A stretch of DNA of 7,784 nt. Origin: Actinomycetota bacterium (lineage in GTDB: Bacteria > Actinomycetota > Thermoleophilia > UBA2241). Both the position numbers and the translations under genes were made by a program. Below the pieces are notes generated by a model. That model saw only the letters and a list, made by a program, of their open reading frames with translations. It was not told the DNA's origin and did no database searches. This document shows, in pieces, positions 1-5,612 of the stretch; within the stretch, counting starts at the first letter, position 1; every line of letters starts with the position of its first letter. The stretch lies in the NCBI GenBank assembly GCA_003164655.1, contig PLTW01000203.1:1-7784 (forward strand), in the 5' to 3' direction.

Positions 1-505
1 CGATGATCAGCTCGCGCTGCCCGCGACCGATGGGGATCATCGAGTCGATGGCCTTGATGCCGGTCTGCAACGGCTCCTTGACGCGCTGGCGCTCGACCAC
101 GCCGGGCGCCTTGAACTCCATCGGCCGAAAGTGCTCGGTCTCGATCGGTCCCTTGTCGTCGAGCGGGTTACCGAGAGGGTCGACGACGCGACCCACGAGA
201 GCCTCGCCGACCGGCACCTGCAGCACCTTGCCGCTGCGCTTGACGAGGTCGCCCTCTTTGACGAGCGTGTCCTGGCCGAGCAGCACGGCGCCCACATTGT
301 CTTCTTCTAAGTTGAGCGCCAGGCCGGTCACGCCGTGCGGCAGATCCAGCATCTCCATGGCCATGGCGTTGCGCAGGCCGTAGATGCGGGCGATCCCGTC
401 GCCGACCTCGAGGACCGTGCCGACCTCTTCGACTTCGACCTCGGCCTGGTAGTTCTCGATCTGGCTTCTCAGGACCGAGGCGATCTCTTCGGGACGAAGC
501 TTCAC
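1..505 (-). CDS. atpA: ATP synthase F1 subunit alpha, N-terminal part (cut by window edge)
   Basis: Subunit alpha forms the non-catalytic nucleotide sites of the F1 head of the H+-ATP synthase on the cytoplasmic face of the membrane. The 168 complete codons seen give the N-terminal helix that meets subunit delta (KLRPEEIASVLRSQIENYQ, residues 2-20), the beta-barrel domain (about 27-95, with VGDGIARIYGL and GLALNLEEDNVGAVLLG) and the start of the nucleotide-binding domain (PGVVERQRVKEPLQTGIKAID). The fragment stops at GRGQRELII, immediately before where the Walker A loop is expected. The start is GTG at 505-503: its last two bases begin the TGA stop of atpH (GTGA overlap), and a GAGAGGTGG Shine-Dalgarno lies just upstream inside atpH. 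The frame is open to the window edge with no damage. Residue 66 is a TTA leucine codon, uncommon in this GC-rich sequence. Confidence 0.97.
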   Translation of the reverse strand, partial: MKLRPEEIASVLRSQIENYQAEVEVEEVGTVLEVGDGIARIYGLRNAMAMEMLDLPHGVTGLALNLEEDNVGAVLLGQDTLVKEGDLVKRSGKVLQVPVGEALVGRVVDPLGNPLDDKGPIETEHFRPMEFKAPGVVERQRVKEPLQTGIKAIDSMIPIGRGQRELII

Positions 506-1059
506 GTCTTGCCACCTCTCACGTCTGCCGTTCTCAATCTGTCGTCGAGCTGCTGGATGCGCGCCCGCAGGCTGCCGTCGACCAGGACGTCGTCGACGCG
601 CAGCACGAGCCCGCCCAGGATGCCGGGATCGACCCGCTTGGTCAGCCGCGGCTCGCCGCCGGTGGAGCGCCGCACGCGCTCCACGATCAGGCGCTCGACG
701 TCGGGCTCGACGGGCACCGCCGTGGTGACTTCGACCTCGATGACCCTGGCCGCCTGATCGACGAAGCGCTCGTACTGGTCGGCGACTTCGCCGCAGAGCG
801 CGATCCGGCCCTTTTCGAGCAGCACCGCCAGCACCCCGGCCGCCAGGTGATCGGCGGCGCTGGTGAGCTTGGCGAGCACCCGCATCTTGGCCTCGGGCTC
901 GATCTGCGGGTTGAACACGGCGTTGGCCAGCGGCTGCGATTCGTCGAGAGCGCGGACGAACGCGCGCAGGTCGGCGCCCGTGGGCGCCACGCTACCGGCC
1001 GCCGTCGCCGCCTCGAACAACGCCGTGGCGTACACGCGCGCGATGCCCGTGTCGCTCAC
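502..1059 (-). CDS. atpH: ATP synthase F1 subunit delta
   Basis: Delta (185 aa, normal family length) ties the top of the F1 alpha/beta hexamer to the peripheral b stalk. Residues 6-80 form the helical N-terminal domain (IARVYATALFEAA at 6-18; VLLEKGRI at 79-86), and the C-terminal signature DPGILGGLVLRVDDVLVDGS spans 144-163, followed by LRARIQQL. The frame stays open upstream to about 1497, but that extension is arginine-rich shadow of atpF. The start is GTG at 1059-1057, which shares GTGA with the atpF stop and has GGGGAGC a few bases upstream. The stop in turn overlaps the atpA start by four bases, so atpF, atpH and atpA are probably translationally coupled. This is a stand-alone delta, not the b-delta fusion of mycobacteria. 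Confidence 0.96.
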   Translation of the reverse strand: MSDTGIARVYATALFEAATAAGSVAPTGADLRAFVRALDESQPLANAVFNPQIEPEAKMRVLAKLTSAADHLAAGVLAVLLEKGRIALCGEVADQYERFVDQAARVIEVEVTTAVPVEPDVERLIVERVRRSTGGEPRLTKRVDPGILGGLVLRVDDVLVDGSLRARIQQLDDRLRTADVRGGKT

Positions 1060-1565
1060 CGGCCGCTCCCCAGTTCGAGGTCGTCGAGATTGGCGGCCCG
1101 CAGCGCTTCGTCGATCAGGCGCCGGTGATCGTCGTCGTCGAGCGACTTGCCGACGACGTGCTCGGTGGCCAACAGGGTGAGACCGGCGATCTCGCCCTTG
1201 AGCTCCTGCAGCGCCACGCGAACGTCGCGCTCGAGCTGCTCCTGAGCCTTTTCGACGGTGCGCTGCGCCTGGCGGCGCGCTTCGTCTAGGATCTCGGCCT
1301 TGGTCGTGTCGCCGGCCTTGCGGGAGCGCTCGAGGATCTCCTCGGCTTCGGCGCGCACCGAGCCGAGCGTCTCGCGGTACTCGTTCAGCAGCCGCACGGC
1401 TTCGGCGCGCGTCTCCTCGGCGGTCTCGAGGCTTTCGGCGATGCGCGCGCGGCGCTCGTCGATGACCTTCTGCAGCGGGCCGAATGCGAAGCGCCACAGG
1501 ACGAAGACGGCGATGCCGAAGGTGATCGCCGTCCAGATCATCAGCCCCGGGTTGATGCTCAGCAT
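1056..1565 (-). CDS. atpF: ATP synthase F0 subunit b
   Basis: Subunit b (169 aa) is the peripheral stator stalk: one membrane helix followed by a long cytoplasmic helical region that dimerises and binds delta. The sequence shows a single hydrophobic segment at about 8-26 (MIWTAITFGIAVFVLWRFAF), then a charged Ala/Glu/Arg-rich coiled-coil stretch from about 33 to 140, starting with the typical LQKVIDERRARIAESLETAE. The C terminus (LIDEAL...) is short. The ATG at 1565-1563 follows an AAGGAG Shine-Dalgarno (1576-1581) by 10 bases. It lies 36 bases downstream of atpE and overlaps atpH by four bases. Only one b-type gene is present between atpE and atpH, so a b2 homodimer is inferred. Confidence 0.96.
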   Translation of the reverse strand: MLSINPGLMIWTAITFGIAVFVLWRFAFGPLQKVIDERRARIAESLETAEETRAEAVRLLNEYRETLGSVRAEAEEILERSRKAGDTTKAEILDEARRQAQRTVEKAQEQLERDVRVALQELKGEIAGLTLLATEHVVGKSLDDDDHRRLIDEALRAANLDDLELGSGR

Positions 1566-1601
1566 GTCAGGGTCACTCCTTGCTCGCCGGGACGGCGCCC
1601 A

Positions 1602-1868
1602 CTACTTGACCACGAACAGGAGGATGAGGGCGACCACAAGCGCGTACAGCGCCAGCGCCTCGATGATGCCGATGCCGATGAACATGTTCAGGCGGATCTC
1701 GCCCCTCATCTCGGGCTGCCGGGCCATGCTCTCGATGGAGCTGCCGAACAGGACGCCCATGCCTACGCCCGGACCGATGACTCCCAACCCGGCGGCGAGC
1801 CCGGCGCCGAGCAGCCGCAGACCCGTGTCCGATGACACCGCGGCGATCGTGGCGGCGCTTACGTCCAT
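1602..1868 (-). CDS. atpE: ATP synthase F0 subunit c
   Basis: Subunit c (88 aa) forms the rotating proteolipid ring in the membrane. Two hydrophobic hairpin helices are visible (about 17-45 and 61-87), joined by the polar loop ARQPE (49-53) that contacts gamma/epsilon. Helix 1 carries the glycine repeat GLGVIGPGVGMG (27-38) used in tight ring packing, and helix 2 carries the ion-binding carboxylate Glu70 in GIGIIEALALYALVVAL. At the positions of the extra Na+ ligands of Ilyobacter-type rings (Gln32, Ser66, Thr67) this protein has Met37, Ala71 and Leu72, so a proton-binding ring is inferred. The ATG at 1868-1866 follows a very strong AAGGAGG site by six bases, fitting the need for many copies of c. 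A hairpin precedes that site. Confidence 0.98.
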   Translation of the reverse strand: MDVSAATIAAVSSDTGLRLLGAGLAAGLGVIGPGVGMGVLFGSSIESMARQPEMRGEIRLNMFIGIGIIEALALYALVVALILLFVVK

Positions 1869-1874
1869 GTGATT

Positions 1875-1881
1875 CCTCCTT
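1875..1881 (-). promoter_or_regulatory. Strong Shine-Dalgarno of atpE
   Basis: The minus strand reads AAGGAGG, six bases before the atpE ATG. This is a full match to the anti-Shine-Dalgarno core and, with the wecA-like gene's site, the strongest ribosome site in the window. Subunit c is needed in many more copies than its neighbours, so a strong site here is expected. Confidence 0.85.
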
Positions 1882-1892
1882 GATGTCTACCT

Positions 1893-1919
1893 GGTGACAG
1901 CTTGCTGCAAGCGGCCACC
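1893..1919 (-). promoter_or_regulatory. Stem-loop in the atpB-atpE intercistronic gap
   Basis: On the transcript, GGUGGC-C-GCUUG pairs with CAAGC-U-GUCACC across a three-base CAG loop. The outer six pairs include one G-U wobble, there is one internal C/U mismatch, and the inner five pairs are perfect. The stem begins five bases after the atpB stop and ends 11 bases before the atpE AAGGAGG. No U-run follows, so it is not a classic intrinsic terminator. Likely roles are an RNA processing or stability element that raises atpE message over atpB, or a spacer that keeps the atpE ribosome site open. The structure is read directly; the role is inferred. Confidence 0.55.
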
Positions 1920-1923
1920 CGCC

Positions 1924-2787
1924 TCAGTGCTCCTCTTCGAGCGCCGTGCCGATGTAGACGGCCGAGAGGATGGCGAAGATGAACGCCTGGATGCACGCTA
2001 CGAAGATCTCGAACATGAACACCGCTACCGAGCCCACCTGGAGAACAACGCCCAGGAGGTAGCTCTGGAACACGAGCACCATGGCGAAAAACACGGCCAG
2101 GATGAAGTGCCCGGCGATCATGTTGGCGAAGAGTCGCACCGACAGCGAGACGAGGCGGAACATCTCGCTGATGACGTCGGACACGAAGATGAACTGCTTG
2201 AGCACCGGCGGCGCCGGGATGACCCAGCTCTTGATGTAGCCGACGGGGCCCTTTTTGCGGACGCCCGCGTAGTGCGTGAAGACGAACGTAAAGACGGCCA
2301 GCGTGATGGTCACGTTGATGTTGCCGGTCGCGGCGTAGAAGGCAAGCTGGTGGCCCACGCCGAAGGGCAGCGGGATCAGACCCACGAGGTTGCACACCAG
2401 GATGAAGACGAAGGCGCCGCCGATGTAGGGAAACCACGTGTCGGCGCCGCCGCCCTTCATGACGGCGCCCGCGATGCCGTCGCGGGCGAGCTCGTAGATC
2501 CCCTCCATGGCGACCTGCAGGCGCCCGGGTTTGGTCTTGAGGCCGCGGTTGACCAGGGCCGCGAAGAGGCAGACGACGAGCACCGCGATCCACAGGTAGA
2601 TGACCGGCTTGGTGATCGAGAGGTCGAACGGTCCGACCTTCGGCAGCCGGATGATCGGATGGAGCAGGAACTCGCCGGAGACGTCGAAGGTCGACTTGGA
2701 CCCGCCCGGCAGCAGGACCAGCGCCACGAGAGCCGCCAGGGCGATGACCAGCCAGGCCCAGAGCGGCAGGCGCTTGAGGGCCTTCAC
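1924..2787 (-). CDS. atpB: ATP synthase F0 subunit a
   Basis: Subunit a (287 aa) provides the two proton half-channels beside the c ring. Several strongly hydrophobic segments are visible (about 10-27, 61-79, 120-140, 157-173, 225-250 and 255-281). The essential arginine is Arg218 in SVRLFANMIAGHF, equivalent to E. coli Arg210. The last helix has Glu260 and Gln267 in FEIFVACIQAFIFAILSAVY, the Gln being in the place of E. coli Gln252. The periplasmic N-terminal part includes EFLLHPIIRLP (39-49). The chosen start is GTG at 2787-2785, sharing GTGA with the stop of the atpI-like gene. No Shine-Dalgarno is visible before it, so translation is probably by coupling. The same frame is open further upstream to about 3138, but that part is arginine/glycine-rich shadow of atpI. 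The N terminus is the only uncertain part. Confidence 0.97.
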   Translation of the reverse strand: MKALKRLPLWAWLVIALAALVALVLLPGGSKSTFDVSGEFLLHPIIRLPKVGPFDLSITKPVIYLWIAVLVVCLFAALVNRGLKTKPGRLQVAMEGIYELARDGIAGAVMKGGGADTWFPYIGGAFVFILVCNLVGLIPLPFGVGHQLAFYAATGNINVTITLAVFTFVFTHYAGVRKKGPVGYIKSWVIPAPPVLKQFIFVSDVISEMFRLVSLSVRLFANMIAGHFILAVFFAMVLVFQSYLLGVVLQVGSVAVFMFEIFVACIQAFIFAILSAVYIGTALEEEH

Positions 2788-3209
2788 AGGGAGTTGCCGC
2801 GGTGGCTGGTGGGCAGATGGCCGCTCGCGCGATCGGCCCTTGCTACCGGGTAACGCCAGAGGCGCACGCCCAGGTAGATCGTGTACACCACGACAAACGA
2901 CACGAGCGCCTCGACGAATCCGGAGCGATCGACGAGAGCGACGATCACGAGACCGCCGACGACGATCGCCAGACGGAGTGCCGTGCCGACCAGCGCGACC
3001 GCCATGGCCCACTGGAACGACCCCCTGCGCCCGACGCGCATGGCGAGGCGCTCGATCGCCCAGTAGGCGACGACCAGCAGCGCCCCGATCAGCGCCGTGA
3101 CGCTGTCGCGCGCCGCCAGGGCCGCCACCACCGCGCACCCCGCCGACAGGGCGAGCAGCAGCAGCAGTACGGGTTCGCGCCGGAGGTGGTTCAGAGGGTT
3201 GACGGTCAT
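2784..3209 (-). CDS. atpI: ATP synthase subunit I family protein (AtpI-like)
   Basis: This is a 141-aa membrane protein in the usual atpI position, directly before atpB. Four hydrophobic helices are visible at about 13-31, 37-53, 68-92 and 98-117. Features fitting the ATP-synt_I family are the glycine-containing helix 2 (LIGALLVVAYW), an arginine inside helix 3 (TALRLAIVV, Arg79) and the aromatic/basic end of helix 4 (VVYTIYLGVRLW). AtpI proteins help assemble the c ring and are not part of the finished enzyme. The ATG at 3209-3207 has only a weak, close GAGG upstream. The stop overlaps the atpB GTG by four bases. The family is divergent, so assignment rests on topology plus position. Confidence 0.85.
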   Translation of the reverse strand: MTVNPLNHLRREPVLLLLLALSAGCAVVAALAARDSVTALIGALLVVAYWAIERLAMRVGRRGSFQWAMAVALVGTALRLAIVVGGLVIVALVDRSGFVEALVSFVVVYTIYLGVRLWRYPVARADRASGHLPTSHRGNSL

Positions 3210-3245
3210 CGCCTCGCGCCCGGATTCAGGTCGGCTGAAGGCTTC

Positions 3246-3467
3246 TCACTTCGTCTCAAGAAACACCCCATAGAGCGCGATCCCGAAACCGGCGAACACC
3301 CCGACCACGGTGAACGCCGGTGTCGTGTGCAGCAGGCGGTCGAGGCCGTAGCCTGCCAGCAGCCCGAGCACGATACCCGCGAGGACCGTGAAGGCGATGG
3401 TCTCCGCATATCCCAATCCGCCCTTGCCGTGGCCATTGTGGCCATGGTCGGACCGGTCGCGGCTCAA
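3246..3467 (-). CDS. atpZ: AtpZ-like small membrane protein at head of the ATP synthase operon
   Basis: Two hydrophobic helices joined by a short polar turn (GYGLDRLLHTTPA) and ending FAGFGIALYGVFLETK match the AtpZ/AtpQ family (putative F0F1-ATPase gene 1 subunit). This small protein is often found just before atpI and has been linked to Mg2+/Ca2+ handling and synthase assembly. I chose TTG at 3467-3465, preceded by a purine-rich AAGGGAAGGGGG, giving 73 aa with helices at about 22-40 and 50-69. The frame is open up to an ATG at 3584-3582, but that extension (39 codons) is Arg/Pro/Gly-rich with AGG, CGG, GGG and CCA codons unlike its neighbours, and looks non-coding. A TATACT box abuts the TTG, so a shorter start (TTG at 3416) is also possible. 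The N terminus has a small His-rich patch, HGHNGHG. A 36-base gap separates it from atpI. Confidence 0.75.
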   Translation of the reverse strand: MSRDRSDHGHNGHGKGGLGYAETIAFTVLAGIVLGLLAGYGLDRLLHTTPAFTVVGVFAGFGIALYGVFLETK

Positions 3468-3497
3468 AGTATATGCCCCCTTCCCTTGCCCCGGCAA
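3468..3497 (-). promoter_or_regulatory. Candidate sigma70-type promoter of the atp operon
   Basis: The minus strand has TTGCCG (3492-3497, four of six to TTGACA), an 18-base spacer, then TATACT (3468-3473, five of six to TATAAT) in a small AT-rich island of otherwise GC-rich sequence. Predicted transcription start is near 3461. It lies in the 127-bp gap between the wecA-like gene and the atpZ-like gene, a natural place for an atp operon promoter. Caveat: a start there would lie downstream of the TTG I chose for atpZ, so both cannot serve the same transcript. No experimental support is available. Confidence 0.45.
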
Positions 3498-3498
3498 G
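3485..3498. repeat. Perfect dyad CTTGCC-CC-GGCAAG overlapping the candidate -35
   Basis: Six-base arms are perfectly complementary around a two-base centre. The centre is too small for a stable RNA hairpin loop, so a protein-binding operator is the more natural reading. It covers the whole candidate -35 box of the atp promoter, where a bound repressor would block RNA polymerase. In sequence of this GC content, short dyads also occur by chance, so confidence is limited. Confidence 0.35.
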
Positions 3499-3594
3499 AA
3501 GCGCCGACCCCTGCCGCGCCGCCCATGGGCCGTGCCCGCGACGGGCCCTGGCGCCCGCCGCGGCGCCCTGGACATCTTGGCCATATGAGCCCGC

Positions 3595-4677
3595 TCAAGG
3601 GTCCGATGCCTCGCCGGCGCGTCCGTCGCCCGCCCGGTAGGCCAGCAGCATGCGGGCCATCGACGCCGTCGCTGCGGCAGCGGCCAGGCCCAGCACGACG
3701 ATCGCCACCGTCAGATGGAACCTCATGGCCAGCGCCAGCCCGTTCAGAAGGAGGCACCAGCCGTAGAGCAGCAGCACCGACGTGCGCTGCGAGAATCCGG
3801 CGACGAGCACGAGGTCGTGGTGCACATGATCGCGGCCGCTGGTGTAGATGGGTACCCCCTTGCGCAGCCGCCGGAACACGACCAGAAAGAGGTCGGCGAA
3901 GGGCACTCCCAGGACAAGCAGCGGGAAGATCAGGGCGACGGTGGCGGCGCCTTTGAGCACACCCTGGATGCTGATGACGGCGAGCACGTAGCCGAGCAGC
4001 ATCGACCCCGCGTCGCCCATGAAGATGCTCGCCGGATAGAAGTTGAAGCGCAAGAAGGCAAAGGCCGCCCCGGCGAGGATGGCGGCCGCCACTCCGGTGG
4101 TGCTGCGGTCGAGCGACAGGGCGATGACCGCGAAGGTGAGGGCCGAGATCGCGCACAACCCGCCGGCCAGCCCGTCGAGCCCGTCGATGAAGTTGACCAT
4201 GTTGATGATCGTCGCCACCCAGAGGACGGTGAGCGGGATCGAGATGATCGGCTGCAGGGTCACCGTGATGTTCGTGAGCGGCACCGACAGGTGGTCGATG
4301 CGCAGGCCGTAGGCGAGCAGCGCCACGATGGCGGCCATCTGCCCGGCGAACTTGAGCAGCGGCTTGATCTCGGCGAAGTCGTCGATCACGCCCACCGCCG
4401 CCACGATCGAACCGCCGACGAGGATCGCCATCGTGGCGGCGTCCTTCTTGACCAGCACGAGTGTGGGGATCATGACGCCGAGGTAGATGGCCAGGCCGCC
4501 GAGCAGCGGCGTGACCCGGGCGTGCATGCGCCGCGGGTCGCTCGGGCGATCGACGACCCCGGTGCGCCGCGCCAGACGGGCCATGACCGGGGTGGCGAGA
4601 ATGACGATGCTCGCCGCGAGGATGAAACCGAGGATGGCCAGCTGGACCGCGCTCGGCAGCTCCAGCAGTTCGCTTAT
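3595..4677 (-). CDS. wecA: WecA/TagO-type undecaprenyl-phosphate sugar-1-phosphate transferase
   Basis: This integral membrane enzyme of the MraY/WecA family moves a sugar-1-phosphate (typically GlcNAc-1-P from UDP-GlcNAc) onto undecaprenyl phosphate, the first step of teichoic-acid, arabinogalactan or O-antigen type polymers. Counted from 4677 it is 360 aa and nearly all hydrophobic helices. Family motifs occur in order: PLLGG (57-61), the Mg2+-binding DD at 99-100 (VGVIDD), NFIDGLDGLAGG (162-173), FMGDAGSMLLGY (219-230), ADLF with Asp262, and HVHH (284-287), the HIHH-type motif of the WecA/TagO branch rather than MraY. The start is odd: a perfect AAGGAGG is followed after seven bases by ATA (4677-4675), overlapping the TAA stop of the deaminase gene. 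No ATG, GTG or TTG lies in frame until Met32, which would delete the first helix. The sugar specificity cannot be told from sequence. Confidence 0.93.
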   Translation of the reverse strand: MSELLELPSAVQLAILGFILAASIVILATPVMARLARRTGVVDRPSDPRRMHARVTPLLGGLAIYLGVMIPTLVLVKKDAATMAILVGGSIVAAVGVIDDFAEIKPLLKFAGQMAAIVALLAYGLRIDHLSVPLTNITVTLQPIISIPLTVLWVATIINMVNFIDGLDGLAGGLCAISALTFAVIALSLDRSTTGVAAAILAGAAFAFLRFNFYPASIFMGDAGSMLLGYVLAVISIQGVLKGAATVALIFPLLVLGVPFADLFLVVFRRLRKGVPIYTSGRDHVHHDLVLVAGFSQRTSVLLLYGWCLLLNGLALAMRFHLTVAIVVLGLAAAAATASMARMLLAYRAGDGRAGEASDP

Positions 4678-5153
4678 GGGAGATCCTCCTTGACCACGAC
4701 GACGCCGGCCTCGTCGAACATGCTGCGCGACAGCTCGTCGGGGTACCCCTCGGCGTAGTGGATCTCCTGCACGCCGCAGTTGATCAGCATCTTGGCGCAC
4801 AGCACGCAGGGCTGCAGCGTCGTGTACAGCGTGGCGCCCTCGATGGCTACGCCGTGCAGGGCCGCCTGGATGATGGCGTTCTGCTCGGCGTGGATGGCGC
4901 GACAGAGCTCCTGGCGCTCACCCGAAGGAATGGCGAGCTGGTCGCGCAGGCAGCCGATGTCGAGGCAATGCGACACCCCTCGCGGGGCGCCGTTGTACCC
5001 GGTGGCCAGCACGCGACGGTCGCGGACCAGCACGGCGCCGACCTGGCGGCGCAGACAGGTCGAGCGCGTCGCCGCCTGACGGGCGAGCTGCAGGAAGTAT
5101 TCGTCCCAGCTCGGCCGTGCGCCGGCCGGCTCAGCTGGCGGAGTCGGGCGCAA
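4674..5153 (-). CDS. dCMP deaminase (ComEB type)
   Basis: A zinc-dependent cytidine/deoxycytidylate deaminase (159 aa) that most likely converts dCMP to dUMP, feeding dTTP synthesis. The zinc site is complete: His88 and proton-shuttling Glu90 in IHAEQNA, plus Cys116 and Cys119 in PCVLC. Upstream are family hallmarks WDEYFLQLARQAATRSTC (16-33), VGAVLV and TGYNGAPRG (51-59), with SHCLDIGC (61-68) holding extra cysteines as in dCMP deaminases. The only usable start before these is TTG at 5153-5151, which overlaps the rpiB end by 23 bases and has no clear Shine-Dalgarno, so coupling to rpiB translation is likely. The stop TAA overlaps the ATA start of the wecA-like gene. Related tRNA or riboflavin deaminases are less likely given the motif set. 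Confidence 0.93.
   Translation of the reverse strand: MRPTPPAEPAGARPSWDEYFLQLARQAATRSTCLRRQVGAVLVRDRRVLATGYNGAPRGVSHCLDIGCLRDQLAIPSGERQELCRAIHAEQNAIIQAALHGVAIEGATLYTTLQPCVLCAKMLINCGVQEIHYAEGYPDELSRSMFDEAGVVVVKEDLP
4685..4691 (-). promoter_or_regulatory. Shine-Dalgarno that fixes the wecA start region
   Basis: AAGGAGG on the minus strand, inside the end of the dCMP deaminase gene and seven bases before the ATA at 4677. Position and strength point to translation starting at that ATA, or at an ATG that the base call at 4675 has obscured. The next CTG in frame is 16 bases from the site, too far for good use. Confidence 0.8.
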
Positions 5154-5586
5154 GGCCGTCGATCAGGGCGACGCGGTGTTCGTGGCGGCCGCCCTCGAAG
5201 GGTGTCGCCAGCCACGCCTGGATCACGGCCCAGGCCTCGTCTTCGTCGAGCAGGCGGGCGCCGACACACAGCACGTTGGCGTCGTTGTGGCGGCGCGCCA
5301 GATCGGCCATCTCGACCGTCACGCAGTCGGCCGCCCGCACGCCGGGGTGACGATTGGCGGCCATGCACATGCCGATCCCACTGCCGCACACCAGCAGCCC
5401 ACGCTCGGCCTGCCCGTCGGCGACCTGGGCGGCGACCGCGTGAGCGAAGACGGGGTAGTCGACCGAATCGGCCGAGGCCGTGCCCAGGTCGACAACCTCA
5501 TGCCCGGCGGCGCGCAGGCGCGCGATCAGCACCTGCTTGAGGGCAAAGCCGGCGTGGTCGGCGCCGGCGGCGATCTTCACTGCCAT
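5131..5586 (-). CDS. rpiB: Ribose-5-phosphate isomerase B
   Basis: RpiB (151 aa) interconverts ribose 5-phosphate and ribulose 5-phosphate in the pentose phosphate pathway. The N-terminal strand and GADHAGFALK (8-17) hold Asp10-His11 of the substrate site; VDLGTASADSVDYP (32-45) follows; catalytic Cys67 lies in VCGSGIGM (66-73); RRHNDANVL (98-106) carries His100, which opens the sugar ring; and the C-terminal helix has ATPFEGGRHEHRV (127-139). I chose the ATG at 5586, preceded by AAAGGA (5591-5596). The frame is open to 5658, but that extension is Arg-rich and unlike RpiB. The related sugar isomerases LacA/LacB are less likely because a Cys-type RpiB motif set is complete. The gene's last 23 bases overlap the deaminase gene. 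Confidence 0.95.
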   Translation of the reverse strand: MAVKIAAGADHAGFALKQVLIARLRAAGHEVVDLGTASADSVDYPVFAHAVAAQVADGQAERGLLVCGSGIGMCMAANRHPGVRAADCVTVEMADLARRHNDANVLCVGARLLDEDEAWAVIQAWLATPFEGGRHEHRVALIDGLAPDSAS

Positions 5587-5612
5587 GGTGTCCTTTCGGT
5601 CGCGGTCGGTGC

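Larger units (their letters stand above)
3468..3594 (-). other. Gap between the wecA-like gene and atpZ
   Basis: These 127 bases follow the wecA-like TGA stop and precede the preferred atpZ start. One frame is open across them (from ATG 3584), but the codons and Arg/Pro/Gly-rich product do not look like a gene. The distal part holds the candidate promoter and dyad; the proximal part is very GC-rich. No U-tract terminator is visible. Confidence 0.5.

Noticed and set aside
1060..1497. Upstream extension of the atpH frame
   Set aside because: The added residues are Arg/Ala-rich shadow of atpF; the GTG at 1059 gives a normal-length delta with a GTGA overlap.
1894..2853. Long plus-strand open frame (319 codons) opposite atpB
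   Set aside because: Its product is His/Asp/Glu/Arg-rich low-complexity sequence, typical of the antisense of hydrophobic GC-rich codons. atpB on the other strand is unmistakable.
2788..3138. Upstream extension of the atpB frame
   Set aside because: It overlaps the atpI-like gene and encodes Arg/Gly-rich sequence unlike subunit a.
3468..3584. Long form of atpZ starting at ATG 3584
   Set aside because: The extra 39 codons use AGG, CGG, GGG and CCA often and give an Arg/Pro/Gly-rich stretch with no counterpart in the family; no Shine-Dalgarno precedes the ATG.
3715..4758. Long plus-strand open frame (347 codons) opposite the wecA-like gene
   Set aside because: Same pattern: charged repetitive antisense of membrane-helix codons, with no recognisable domain.
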